55,983 nt of DNA from the NCBI RefSeq assembly GCF_000379805.1, contig NZ_KB903609.1, forward strand, positions 175,259 to 231,241, written 5' to 3'. The notes under the pieces were generated by a model that ran no database searches, was not told where the DNA came from, and saw nothing but the letters and a program-made list of their open reading frames with translations. The translations under genes and the position numbers were made by a program. The stretch is from Lewinella cohaerens DSM 23179. GTDB taxonomy: Bacteria; Bacteroidota; Bacteroidia; Chitinophagales; Saprospiraceae. This document shows, piece after piece, positions 16,007 to 23,878 of the stretch. Position 1 is the stretch's first letter. The number at the start of each line of letters is the position of its first letter.

Positions 16007-17728
16007 GTGACGAAATTGCTCAATCAGCAACTGCAAACCCATCGGGCTCAATTAGAAGAAATAACTAAGGATTTGCACGAGTTAACGATCAGGATTGGCC
16101 ATGAAGAGATGAGCCATACGGTCAGTGATTTGCGTAATCGGCTCCACGAGCCCTTCATGTTTGTTATTGTAGGAGAGGTAAAGGCCGGCAAAAGCAGCTT
16201 CGTCAATGCCTTGCTCGCTACTGGGGAGGAGATCACCAAGGTAGCACCACAACCTATGACGGATACCATCCAGCAAATTCTCTACGGAGAAGAAAAAGCA
16301 GAAGTGATGGTCAATGATTACCTCAAGAAAATCATGCTGCCCGTTGATATCCTGCAAGACATAGCAATTGTAGACACGCCGGGTACCAATACCATCGTTG
16401 AGCACCACCAGGAGATTACCGAACGTTTTATTCCCGCTTCAGACTTGATCGTTTTTGTTTTTGAGGCCAAAAACCCCTATCGGCAATCTGCTTGGGAATT
16501 TTTCGACTTCATCCAGGGAGAATGGCGCAAGAAGGTCATCTTTGTTTTACAACAAAAAGACTTGATGCCTGCTGATGATTTAGCCGTAAACATACAGGGT
16601 GTCAGGGATAATGCGCTAAAGAAAGGAATGACCGCACCTAATGTTTTTGCCGTTTCCGCCAAGCAGGAACAAGAAGGGCAAACAGAGGAATCTGGTTTTG
16701 CTGAATTGCGAACTTATATCCAAAATCATATTACGGGTGGTCAGGCTCCAGCCTTAAAGCTCATCAACAGTGTTGAAACGGCAAGCAATATCAATGACCG
16801 GATTGCAACCGGGCTTGATTTGCGTCAACAACAGTACAAGGCGGATCAAGAATTCCGCGAAGACATTCGTGAAACCCTCAGTGACCAAGAAACAAAAAGC
16901 TATAAGCAGGTTGATTTACTCAATGATGCCCTGGTCGGAGCATACGATAGGATTACTACCAAGAAGGCCTATGAGTTGGAAGGTGGTCTTAGTTTATTCG
17001 GACTGCTGCGCCGATCAGTGAGCAGCATTTTCTCAAAAACACCTTCTGCCCAGCAATGGCTTGAGGGGCTTGCCAAGGAAATGGAAGGCGAACTCAATGG
17101 CGCGCTCCAACAACGACTTAACGAAGGTATGATTGACCTGGCTGACAGTATCCAGCAAATGGCAAAGATCATTGATCTAAAGATCAGATCTAGTAAAACT
17201 ATCCTTAGTAACGACCATGAGATTTTCAGCGACATCGCAGAACGGCGTGAAAATGTGCTCCGCGATTTGCAAGACCAGTTTTCGCGATTCATCAATAAAA
17301 CTGAAAACTTTACAGACGAATCCTTATTCCCTGAAAAGAGTAACCTCTCCCCTAACCTCGCTGCCGGATCCGGGATTGCTGCCATTGGTGTTATTTTAAT
17401 GACCGTCAGTCAAATCGGGATGCTTGATATCACAGGAGGTCTACTTACTGCCATTGGGCTATTATTTGCGGGCTTCAGCACCCGTTCCAAGCGTAAAAAG
17501 ATTATTGATGGCTTCCGTTTAGAAATAGACCAAGGCCGTGAGCGCCTCACAGAGGAAGTCAATAGTACACTCAAACGCTACATTGTTCACCTCAAGAAGC
17601 GTATTGATGATAACTTCCTCCGCTTCGACGATCACTTGAAACGGGAGGGCCTACAACTGGAAGAAATCTCGTTGCAACAGTCCTCTATCAACGAGCGATT
17701 GTCCGCTATAACTAAATCGCTGGCTTGA
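16007..17728 (+). CDS. Bacterial dynamin-like GTPase
   Basis: This 573-residue protein has a dynamin-type GTPase domain: G1 GEVKAGKSS (56-64), a G2 threonine in PMTDTI, G3 DTPG (123-126) and a G4-like QQKD (182-185, with QQ replacing the usual TK). Helical stalk regions follow, and a hydrophobic hairpin at about 450-490 (two segments with GSGIAAIGVILMT and GLLTAIGLLFAGF) would insert into the membrane, as the paddle does in bacterial dynamin-like proteins. It probably remodels or repairs the inner membrane. Many bacterial dynamins occur as pairs; this one is alone. The start is a GTG at 16007; the next ATG (residue 35) would remove a helix before the GTPase core. Confidence 0.85.
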   Translation: MTKLLNQQLQTHRAQLEEITKDLHELTIRIGHEEMSHTVSDLRNRLHEPFMFVIVGEVKAGKSSFVNALLATGEEITKVAPQPMTDTIQQILYGEEKAEVMVNDYLKKIMLPVDILQDIAIVDTPGTNTIVEHHQEITERFIPASDLIVFVFEAKNPYRQSAWEFFDFIQGEWRKKVIFVLQQKDLMPADDLAVNIQGVRDNALKKGMTAPNVFAVSAKQEQEGQTEESGFAELRTYIQNHITGGQAPALKLINSVETASNINDRIATGLDLRQQQYKADQEFREDIRETLSDQETKSYKQVDLLNDALVGAYDRITTKKAYELEGGLSLFGLLRRSVSSIFSKTPSAQQWLEGLAKEMEGELNGALQQRLNEGMIDLADSIQQMAKIIDLKIRSSKTILSNDHEIFSDIAERRENVLRDLQDQFSRFINKTENFTDESLFPEKSNLSPNLAAGSGIAAIGVILMTVSQIGMLDITGGLLTAIGLLFAGFSTRSKRKKIIDGFRLEIDQGRERLTEEVNSTLKRYIVHLKKRIDDNFLRFDDHLKREGLQLEEISLQQSSINERLSAITKSLA

Positions 17729-17766
17729 TTCGACAACCTTTAGTTGTATTTTCTGTTGAAAACCCA

Positions 17767-17946
17767 ATGCCGAAAACAAGAAAAAAAGCTGATTTTCCGC
17801 AAAAGCTATGCCTACACTGCCAACGTCCATTTTATTGGCGTAAAAAATGGGAAAAAGTGTGGGATGAAGTAAAATACTGTAGCAATCGTTGCGGCAAGGA
17901 AAATCGTCAAGACAGAAAAAATGAACGAAAACAAACCGCTTCGTGA
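17767..17946 (+). CDS. DUF2256 family small zinc-ribbon-like protein
   Basis: The 59-residue basic protein starts MPKTRKKADFPQKLC and has four cysteines in a C-X2-C plus C-X3-C layout (CLHC near residue 14, CSNRC near 42) with WRKKWEKVWDEVKYC between, which is diagnostic of DUF2256. A metal-binding role is likely but unproven. In other bacteria DUF2256 genes often sit beside photolyase-related genes; here the iron-sulfur photolyase is 13 kb away. A TTG-initiated extension from 17725 overlaps the GTPase stop and lacks family similarity, so I use the ATG at 17767. The last 26 bp overlap the next gene, implying coupled translation. Confidence 0.85.
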   Translation: MPKTRKKADFPQKLCLHCQRPFYWRKKWEKVWDEVKYCSNRCGKENRQDRKNERKQTAS

Positions 17947-18559
17947 TCAGTACCATGTAGATGGCGATGAATACGGGTCTTTCGCTTTCCACCCCTACAA
18001 TGTTTTGTTGATGCTGATCATCTTCAGCCTATCGATCCTTTTCTTATCGCTCAGTATTTCGTTTGTATATTCCAGGGTTCAGAGTTCTGTTCCACCTATC
18101 AAGCTCCCCTCGATTTTTCTTTTCAACACCTTCATCCTACTAGCGAGTAGTGGCACCATGCTTATTGCAAAAAAAGCATACTTGGCAGACAATACAGATC
18201 GATACAAAGTAGCCCTCGGGATTACGATGGGGCTTTCCTTTTTGTTTCTTGCCTTGCAAACCGTAGGTTGGATGGAGCTCTTTAAGCAAGAAATTTTCAT
18301 TAACAGTAACAACTCTGCTGGTTATCTTTACTTGATTTCCGGTTTACACTTTGCACACGTTATTGGGGGTATTCCTTTTCTGGGCTATTTCATGTGGCAA
18401 GCTTTTACAAAAATGCAAGACCCTGTAAGTGTCCTTGTCTATTTCAGTGATCCGGAAAAAAGGCTAAAACTTCGTTTACTCACCATTTACTGGCACTTCC
18501 TCGATATCCTCTGGATTTATCTCGTTTTATTCTTCTTCATCAATTACCTTATTTACTAA
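17921..18559 (+). CDS. Heme-copper oxidase subunit III-like membrane protein
   Basis: The 212-residue protein has five predicted membrane helices (about 29-51, 65-84, 97-116, 132-156 and 186-210). It shows subunit III features: GLHFAHVIGG in the fourth helix and TIYWHFLDILWIYLVL in the last. Subunit III stabilises the catalytic subunit I of terminal oxidases and aids proton uptake. No subunit I or II gene is nearby, so it is either an orphan or serves an oxidase encoded elsewhere. It overlaps DUF2256 by 26 bp. The next lipoprotein gene begins 13 bp after its stop, so 17767-19688 is probably one transcript. Confidence 0.8.
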   Translation: MNENKPLRDQYHVDGDEYGSFAFHPYNVLLMLIIFSLSILFLSLSISFVYSRVQSSVPPIKLPSIFLFNTFILLASSGTMLIAKKAYLADNTDRYKVALGITMGLSFLFLALQTVGWMELFKQEIFINSNNSAGYLYLISGLHFAHVIGGIPFLGYFMWQAFTKMQDPVSVLVYFSDPEKRLKLRLLTIYWHFLDILWIYLVLFFFINYLIY

Positions 18560-18572
18560 TAAAGCAAGACTT

Positions 18573-19688
18573 GTGTTTCCGCACAAATACTCAAAACGAA
18601 AAGAGGAGAACCTCCAATGGGGAAACAAGCTTATTGTTTTTCCCGCAGTAATCGCTTTGCTTTTTTCCTGTCTCTCTTGTCAGCCGTCCCACGATGCTAA
18701 AGAAGAAGAAACTGGGAACACGACTACCGAAAAGCAGCTGGTGTTACAACAAGACCTTACCGCTTATGATCAACCTGATGGCCAGCCCATAATCGCGTTA
18801 AAAAAGGGCGAAAAACTTCTCCTCACTGGAGAAATTTCGCCACGACTTTACCCCCAAACTACGCGTAAAGACACCTTGCTGGAGCCTTTCCTAAAAGTGA
18901 TCTTGCCCAACCAGGAACCTGCTTGGGTATATGCCAATCCCACAAATTTCAACTTGGGAAATGAGGATGTTTTAGCATGGCAATGGCACAATAGGTTAAG
19001 TAGTATTTTTAATACCACAGCACTTTTACAGTACGAACAAATTTGGGATCAGTGGAACAATGCCAACCAAGCTGGTGTTCTATTACTCACCTTTCAGGCC
19101 ATGCGTGTTCTCCGTGATCAACTGGAGACCTCATTGCAGAATTACCCTTTATTGCCTGCCTATCAGTACGAAGGCTTGTTTCCTGCGGCATTGGCTTATC
19201 AAACAGACGCAGGCCCAGGATGGTGGATAGACTTCAACCAATGGGTAGACCGCTGTTCACAAGTAGCAGAAACGGAAGCCGAAATAGCCATATTTCAGTT
19301 TTACCAAACAGAAGTTTATCCTCCAGACGGGATTGAGTATCATTTTTACAGCTGGGAATTTCCAGTTACGCTACACCAGAAGCACAGTCTACTAGGCCGT
19401 AACATCCATTACAAATTGCTACTTGGATTGGATCAACTTGCCCAGGAATACGCTTTCTTACAAGCCGAGTGTTTGGAAATAAAAACCAAACTGGTATCTG
19501 ATATATGTACTTCCGAAAATACCTACTGGGAAGAATGGCCAACAATTCAAAACGAGCTGGATACTATTCTACTTAAGTCGACCTGGAACATTCTTAGTAA
19601 GGAAGACCTTGCAGCGATCAAGCATAGACGGCAAACCCTGAGCCTACCTAACATCCAGGACCTTTATCTCAGCAAACGAAACAAGTAA
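18573..19688 (+). CDS. Putative lipoprotein with SH3-like N-terminal domain
   Basis: I do not recognise this 371-residue protein as a named family. It starts at a GTG and has a signal segment ending in LFSCLSC, where the last cysteine is a plausible lipidation site (about residue 36). Residues about 52-125 look like a bacterial SH3-like domain (LTAYDQPDGQPIIALKKGEKLLLTGE ... AWVYANP). The rest is rich in tryptophan and aromatic residues and mainly helical. It is probably tethered to the inner or outer membrane, facing the periplasm. Its place right after the oxidase subunit III-like gene (13 bp) suggests co-expression but does not define its role. Confidence 0.65.
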   Translation: MFPHKYSKRKEENLQWGNKLIVFPAVIALLFSCLSCQPSHDAKEEETGNTTTEKQLVLQQDLTAYDQPDGQPIIALKKGEKLLLTGEISPRLYPQTTRKDTLLEPFLKVILPNQEPAWVYANPTNFNLGNEDVLAWQWHNRLSSIFNTTALLQYEQIWDQWNNANQAGVLLLTFQAMRVLRDQLETSLQNYPLLPAYQYEGLFPAALAYQTDAGPGWWIDFNQWVDRCSQVAETEAEIAIFQFYQTEVYPPDGIEYHFYSWEFPVTLHQKHSLLGRNIHYKLLLGLDQLAQEYAFLQAECLEIKTKLVSDICTSENTYWEEWPTIQNELDTILLKSTWNILSKEDLAAIKHRRQTLSLPNIQDLYLSKRNK

Positions 19689-19712
19689 GTCTTACTTGTT
19701 CTCGCAAAACAT

Positions 19713-19720
19713 TATCTTTG
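19713..19720 (+). promoter_or_regulatory. -7 box upstream of the 19750 gene
   Basis: TATCTTTG is an exact TAnnTTTG match, 29 bp before the ATG at 19750. The nearest TTG (19696-19698) is only 14 bp upstream, so the -33 part is poor. Confidence 0.4.
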
Positions 19721-19749
19721 CATACTAATAAATAGTTGTCGATCAATAT

Positions 19750-20424
19750 ATGATTTACTTAGCAATACTTGCTGGCACCTTGGTGATTGGAGGCTTGGTA
19801 CTAACCAGCCTCATTGCAAAAAACATGGCTCCTGGGAACAAGCGGTTAGCCATGGAAACCGAGCGCCTGAAAGAAGATATGGATACTTGGGTAACCAAGC
19901 TGGTTCCTATTGACAAAGAAGAACTTGAGCTATTTAGCCTAGGCCAGGATAAGCAAGTTTTAAGGAAAGGTGTGACGACTACTGCTAAAGGGATTTTCAC
20001 AACTATCTATCACGAGCCAGTCCTCGCTTATAGCTATCGCCAATACCTTGGCAAAGCGGAAAAGCCCAATGCCTTACTCTATGCTCGTACCGCCGAACAC
20101 GAATATATTTTCTGGATCAAGAAAGGCACAGCCACCCTTTTCATTGATAGCCAGGAAGTAGGTACACTTTCTCGTGACGGCATTTTGAAAGGCAAACGCA
20201 CAGGAAAAGTAATTGCTCAACTGAAGCCAGGTAAAGAAGCGATGCAACCTGTAGAAATCGGTGGCAAGGAAGTAGGCAACCTCACAACCAGTATCGTTAA
20301 AGCAGAAAAAGGACTCCACGAACGGGCTTTTAGCTTCATTCGCCCCGACATTAGTGACAAGGAAGAGCAGTTGTTCCTTGCCCTCGCTTTGGAAGAGCTG
20401 GTAAAAAGAGCTGTAGGTTCCTAA
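19750..20424 (+). CDS. Membrane-anchored protein of unknown function
   Basis: This 224-residue protein has one N-terminal membrane helix (about 3-22, IYLAILAGTLVIGGLVLTSLI) and a soluble domain of about 200 residues. The soluble part alternates beta-strand-like segments (GIFTTIYHEPVLAYSYRQYLG, YIFWIKKGTATLFIDSQEVGTL) with a C-terminal helix (EEQLFLALALEELVKRAV). The overall pattern recalls the cytoplasmic or periplasmic domains of small Bacteroidota membrane proteins, but I cannot name a family. It has its own -7 box, so it may be transcribed apart from the preceding lipoprotein gene. Confidence 0.6.
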   Translation: MIYLAILAGTLVIGGLVLTSLIAKNMAPGNKRLAMETERLKEDMDTWVTKLVPIDKEELELFSLGQDKQVLRKGVTTTAKGIFTTIYHEPVLAYSYRQYLGKAEKPNALLYARTAEHEYIFWIKKGTATLFIDSQEVGTLSRDGILKGKRTGKVIAQLKPGKEAMQPVEIGGKEVGNLTTSIVKAEKGLHERAFSFIRPDISDKEEQLFLALALEELVKRAVGS

Positions 20425-20441
20425 ATTTGACCAAGAAGCCG

Positions 20442-20449
20442 TAACTTTG
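20442..20449 (+). promoter_or_regulatory. -7 box upstream of the 20527 gene
   Basis: TAACTTTG matches TAnnTTTG exactly and lies 77 bp before the ATG at 20527. TTTG at 20426-20429 is only 12 bp upstream, so no well-placed -33 is seen. Confidence 0.4.
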
Positions 20450-20526
20450 CAATCTCTTCACAACGAGGAATGAACATTTGTTGTAAGCCTCTGTTGTAAG
20501 ATTAATTATTCACGAAATTTCAGGCT

Positions 20527-20931
20527 ATGAGCCTCAGGAAGAAAGTCAACCTTATCATTTATCGCTTTCGCGAAAGCGGGCTGGAGGTGTTTTTTGTAAA
20601 TAATCAAAAAGCAAACACCTTGAACTTCCCTCAAGGAGAGCTCGCCGAACAGTCTCCTGAAGATTATATTACGCTCGATCCTGTAAGGGAAGAAGCAAGC
20701 GGAGAACAGGAAGAAGCCTTTGCAGTAGAGGGTGATTGGCATGAAATCCCTAGTTTGAAAACCATGTTGTACCAAGACGCCAAACAACTGAAAGATAAAC
20801 TAAAGGATATGGAGCTAGGTGCCTTTGTTAGCATTAAAGATGCTCTCAAAGATGCGCTTCCCCATCAATATGCCTTCCTCAAGGAACTAAAAGACATTTT
20901 ACGCGATCGCAATTCTTTGCGTGACTTGTAA
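20527..20931 (+). CDS. Conserved hypothetical protein with Nudix-like N-terminal strand
   Basis: The 134-residue protein begins MSLRKKVNLIIYRFRESGLEVFFVNN and has NFPQGEL, which resembles the first strands of a Nudix hydrolase fold. The Nudix box (GX5EX7REUXEEXGU) is absent, so hydrolase activity is unlikely. The C-terminal half (80-130) is helical and charged. It is cytosolic and has a strong bidirectional terminator directly after it. I cannot assign a function. Confidence 0.6.
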   Translation: MSLRKKVNLIIYRFRESGLEVFFVNNQKANTLNFPQGELAEQSPEDYITLDPVREEASGEQEEAFAVEGDWHEIPSLKTMLYQDAKQLKDKLKDMELGAFVSIKDALKDALPHQYAFLKELKDILRDRNSLRDL

Positions 20932-20945
20932 TCAGTTCTTTTTTA

Positions 20946-20990
20946 TTAAAAAGCCTCTATTTCCAATTGATGAAAATAGAGGCTTTTTAA
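20946..20990. terminator. Bidirectional terminator between the 20527 gene and cmk
   Basis: Perfect 17-bp arms (20946-20962 and 20974-20990) contain GCCTCTATTT and its complement, with A-runs and T-runs on both flanks. It can stop transcription of the plus-strand gene and of cmk, which converges on it. Confidence 0.9.
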
Positions 20991-21008
20991 TGCTGTAAAA
21001 TCATTAGA

Positions 21009-21689
21009 CTATGCTCCACGCATCTCGGCCAAAGTCTTAATCATTGCCAACTGTTCTTCTGGGCTCAATACGGTGTTATCAATAATAACTGCATCTTCAG
21101 CCTGTCGCAGAGGGCTATCTTCTCTTGTGCTGTCGATATGGTCGCGCTCTGTAAGGTTTTTTGCCACCTCAGCTAAGCTAACGGATTGGCCTTTCTCCAA
21201 TAACTCCTTCAATCGCCGGCGAGCCCGTTCTTCAGGGTCTGCCGTAAGGAAAATCTTCAAGCCTGCTTTCGGAAAAACAATAGTGCCTATATCTCGTCCA
21301 TCCAGAATACATGATTTTTTCTCTCCAAGCGCTTGTTGCTGCTTAACCAAAAAACGCCGGACTGCTGAAATAGTAGCTACTGGACTTACCGATTCAGACA
21401 CCTCCATAGTACGAATATATTTTTCAACATCCTCTCCGTTCAGGTAGGTATGTAAACTTCCATCCTCTTCTCTGCGAAAGTCAATCTGGATACTCGTCAA
21501 TGCCTCCTGTACTGATTTCTCATCATTCCAGTCGAGTTGCTCTCTGAGGAAAAAATAAGTAACAGCACGATACATTGCGCCTGTATCAATGTAAGTATAC
21601 CCTAGAGCCAAGGCGAGTTGCTTAGCGAGGGTGCTTTTGCCACACGCCGAAAAGCCATCAACAGCTATAATTATTCCTTCTTTATTCAT
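21009..21689 (-). CDS. cmk: Cytidylate kinase
   Basis: The 226-residue enzyme transfers phosphate from ATP to CMP or dCMP. The P-loop is GFSACGKST (12-20) and is followed by YIDTGAMYRAVTYFFL. Other family signatures are LDGRDIGTIVFPKA and the lid block RRRLKELLEKG with ERDHIDSTREDSPL. Its length is normal for Cmk. It lies 44 bp downstream of the helical-repeat gene on the same strand, so the two may share an mRNA, and it ends at the bidirectional terminator. Confidence 0.95.
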   Translation of the reverse strand: MNKEGIIIAVDGFSACGKSTLAKQLALALGYTYIDTGAMYRAVTYFFLREQLDWNDEKSVQEALTSIQIDFRREEDGSLHTYLNGEDVEKYIRTMEVSESVSPVATISAVRRFLVKQQQALGEKKSCILDGRDIGTIVFPKAGLKIFLTADPEERARRRLKELLEKGQSVSLAEVAKNLTERDHIDSTREDSPLRQAEDAVIIDNTVLSPEEQLAMIKTLAEMRGA

Positions 21690-21733
21690 TAGCGGTGAAG
21701 ATAAGCCCTAGTTTCGGCCTCTCCAAGCCAGGA

Positions 21734-23245
21734 CTAATCCAAATGATCCAGAAATTCCTGCCAAAGTTTTTCTAAAGGCAAGGGCTCAAATTGAGAAGCA
21801 ATTCCACGATAAGAAAAAGGATGTTTCACGAGATTCTCTAAGTACTTTTCAGTATTGCGTAATTCTTCTAACTGGTAGCTCGCTTTACGGATTTGTAATA
21901 GCAATCGAATAAACTGGATAGGCCGGTAATATTCATCCTTATGAAGGTTGCGATTAGCCATATTCTGCAGTTGGTTAATCAGTTCGTCACTCCGGTTGTA
22001 CTGCTTTTTCACCACCAGGAAGAACACCTGCATGATCAACATAAAGACCGTCAATATTTTTTGATCGGAACCATAATTATGGTCTTTCTCTACAAATTTT
22101 TCAGGCTGGAAGGTCGCTTGACGTTTAGGAGCAATGATACGCTTAGATAAACCACTTCGTTGAAGTAAAAAATAGATAACCGCTTCAAATAATTTCCAAC
22201 GCTCACGGGTATTAGCGTCTTGTTTAACAAACTTCTTATTCGCAACCGTTTGATTATAAATGGCCAAAGCCTGAATATGATGATTGGTATGTAACGCCAG
22301 TAATAGGTAATACTCCATGAAGGTAAACCATGGTCTACTACCCTCGGGAAATTGCTTGAGACACTTCTCTGCATTTATCTGCCCCTTGGTATAATTCCCG
22401 AGGTGCAAATAAGCAGACATCTCTTTGGTATAAAATTCGATCAGGCGTTCTTCTTGGTAAAATTTGGGGTGGTCCTTGATATAATTCCCTGCTCGTTCAC
22501 ACACCTCCAATAAAGCGGTGTATTCTCTTTTCATTTCAAAACGCATAGACCACACCAAAAACATATTGTAAAAAACCAATGGCGAATCATTGATTTCAGA
22601 CAAACTTAGTAATGTTGTACTGTAAGTATCAATACGTTCTTCCAGGTCATTGTCTTTGTGTACCGGCTGATAATAATCCATTACAACACGCTGGTACAAC
22701 TCCTCTGAGCGCATCTCTGCCGAAAGGATGACACTATAGTTTTTCAACAGGTTATCATAAAGTTCAAAATCTTTATTGTTACCATTTAGGGCAGCATCCT
22801 CTCTGAGAATTCGGCTACAATTGACAATTATTTCCGAAATTCTAAACTTCTGGGCGGTCGTCAGGATGCTCCTGGCCAACCCCATTGCCGAACTATGTGC
22901 GTCATTATCCAATAGAATTTTGACCAGTGTCCATTCTTTATGGCAAGTGAAATGAGCGCGATCATAATTAGAAGCAGAAGGCTTATTGACATCCAGGAAA
23001 AAGAGGGTATTCAAAAGCCGTTTGCGAAACCGTGATTTTAGCTGGCGATAACGGGCATCTTTAGGTGTACAACCATAAAGCTTACTAGAAGCATCACGGT
23101 CATTCTTGTATTCTCCAGAAGTCAGGTCTTCATAGAATTCGTTGAATTTACTGCCTTTATTACGAAGCGAGTATTCATCAAAAATTTCAATTTTCTTGAC
23201 TTTCTTTTTGGTTACCACTCCGGCGATCTCCAGAAGGTTTTTCAT
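21734..23245 (-). CDS. Large helical-repeat protein of unknown function
   Basis: This 503-residue protein has no signal peptide and is predicted almost all helical, with TPR-like stretches such as YLHLGNYTKGQINAEKCLKQFPEG and ALAIYNQTVANKKF. The N-terminus (KKKVKKIEIFDEYSLRNKGSKFNEFYEDLTSGEYKNDRDASSKLYG) is basic and contains a conserved-looking domain. A protein-protein scaffold or regulator is plausible but not demonstrable. It may be restricted to the Saprospiraceae. The next gene downstream is cmk. Confidence 0.65.
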   Translation of the reverse strand: MKNLLEIAGVVTKKKVKKIEIFDEYSLRNKGSKFNEFYEDLTSGEYKNDRDASSKLYGCTPKDARYRQLKSRFRKRLLNTLFFLDVNKPSASNYDRAHFTCHKEWTLVKILLDNDAHSSAMGLARSILTTAQKFRISEIIVNCSRILREDAALNGNNKDFELYDNLLKNYSVILSAEMRSEELYQRVVMDYYQPVHKDNDLEERIDTYSTTLLSLSEINDSPLVFYNMFLVWSMRFEMKREYTALLEVCERAGNYIKDHPKFYQEERLIEFYTKEMSAYLHLGNYTKGQINAEKCLKQFPEGSRPWFTFMEYYLLLALHTNHHIQALAIYNQTVANKKFVKQDANTRERWKLFEAVIYFLLQRSGLSKRIIAPKRQATFQPEKFVEKDHNYGSDQKILTVFMLIMQVFFLVVKKQYNRSDELINQLQNMANRNLHKDEYYRPIQFIRLLLQIRKASYQLEELRNTEKYLENLVKHPFSYRGIASQFEPLPLEKLWQEFLDHLD

Positions 23246-23400
23246 CGTTTCTCTGTTTGGGTAGGTTCACATACAAAGCAAAATAGCAATCAAAAGAGAC
23301 GATCTACACTTTTGAACAACGCTCTCTTTACACACAGACTGCCTTGTCACAAAATAGCTAAAATAAAGAACTAAATGTAACAGGGTTTACTCCAAAAATA

Positions 23401-23437
23401 AAAAAAGGTTTCACTCCTGAGAGTAAAACCTTTTTTT
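23401..23437 (-). terminator. Terminator of the DUF2795 gene
   Basis: AAAAAAGGTTT-ACTC arms pair with GAGT-AAACCTTTTTT across 23401-23436. In minus-strand RNA the one odd position is a U-G pair; in plus-strand RNA it is a C-A mismatch. With the T-run, this assigns it to the DUF2795 gene, which ends 41 bp upstream on the minus strand. Confidence 0.8.
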
Positions 23438-23477
23438 GCGTTAAAAACGGAGTTTGTAAACTTACACCGTACGTTCT

Positions 23478-23699
23478 TTAATACTCATCTTCGTTGAAAA
23501 GAAAGTCATCCTTACGGGGATAATCAGGCCATACATCTTCGATGGTCTCATACATTTCTCCCTCGTCCTCCATTGCTTGAAGGTTTTCAATCACCTCAAG
23601 TGGAGACCCGGAACGAACAGCATAATCAATGAGTTCATCGCGCGTTGCAGGCCAAGGTGCATCCTCTAAATGAGAGGCTAATTCCAATGTCCAATACAT
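23478..23699 (-). CDS. DUF2795 domain-containing small protein
   Basis: The 73-residue acidic protein MYWTLELASHLEDAPWPATRDELIDYAVRSGSPLEV with its C-terminal WPDYPRKDDFLFNEDEY matches a highly conserved Bacteroidota protein carrying DUF2795. Its function is unknown; members are small, cytosolic and nearly invariant. A longer reading frame begins at 23768, but the extra 23 residues are not part of the family, so I use the ATG at 23699. It has its own terminator and is a single-gene unit. Confidence 0.85.
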   Translation of the reverse strand: MYWTLELASHLEDAPWPATRDELIDYAVRSGSPLEVIENLQAMEDEGEMYETIEDVWPDYPRKDDFLFNEDEY

Positions 23700-23878
23700 A
23701 CTTAGACAGTTTGTTCTGTTTGCAAATTTTCCGCAAGAGTAAAAAAGCCCTTGCTTTATTTTGGTCAAAAATAATCCTATATCAAATTAACCACAGTATA
23801 TACCGTAGGCTAAAATTCAGGCAAATGTAATAAACTGAACGGGTAAGTAGTAACAGAAGTTCAACAATCGTTAAAATA

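Noticed and set aside
23700-23768. N-terminal extension of the DUF2795 protein
   Set aside because: The family starts at MYWTLELAS. The extra 23 residues have no similarity and would lie over the upstream region.
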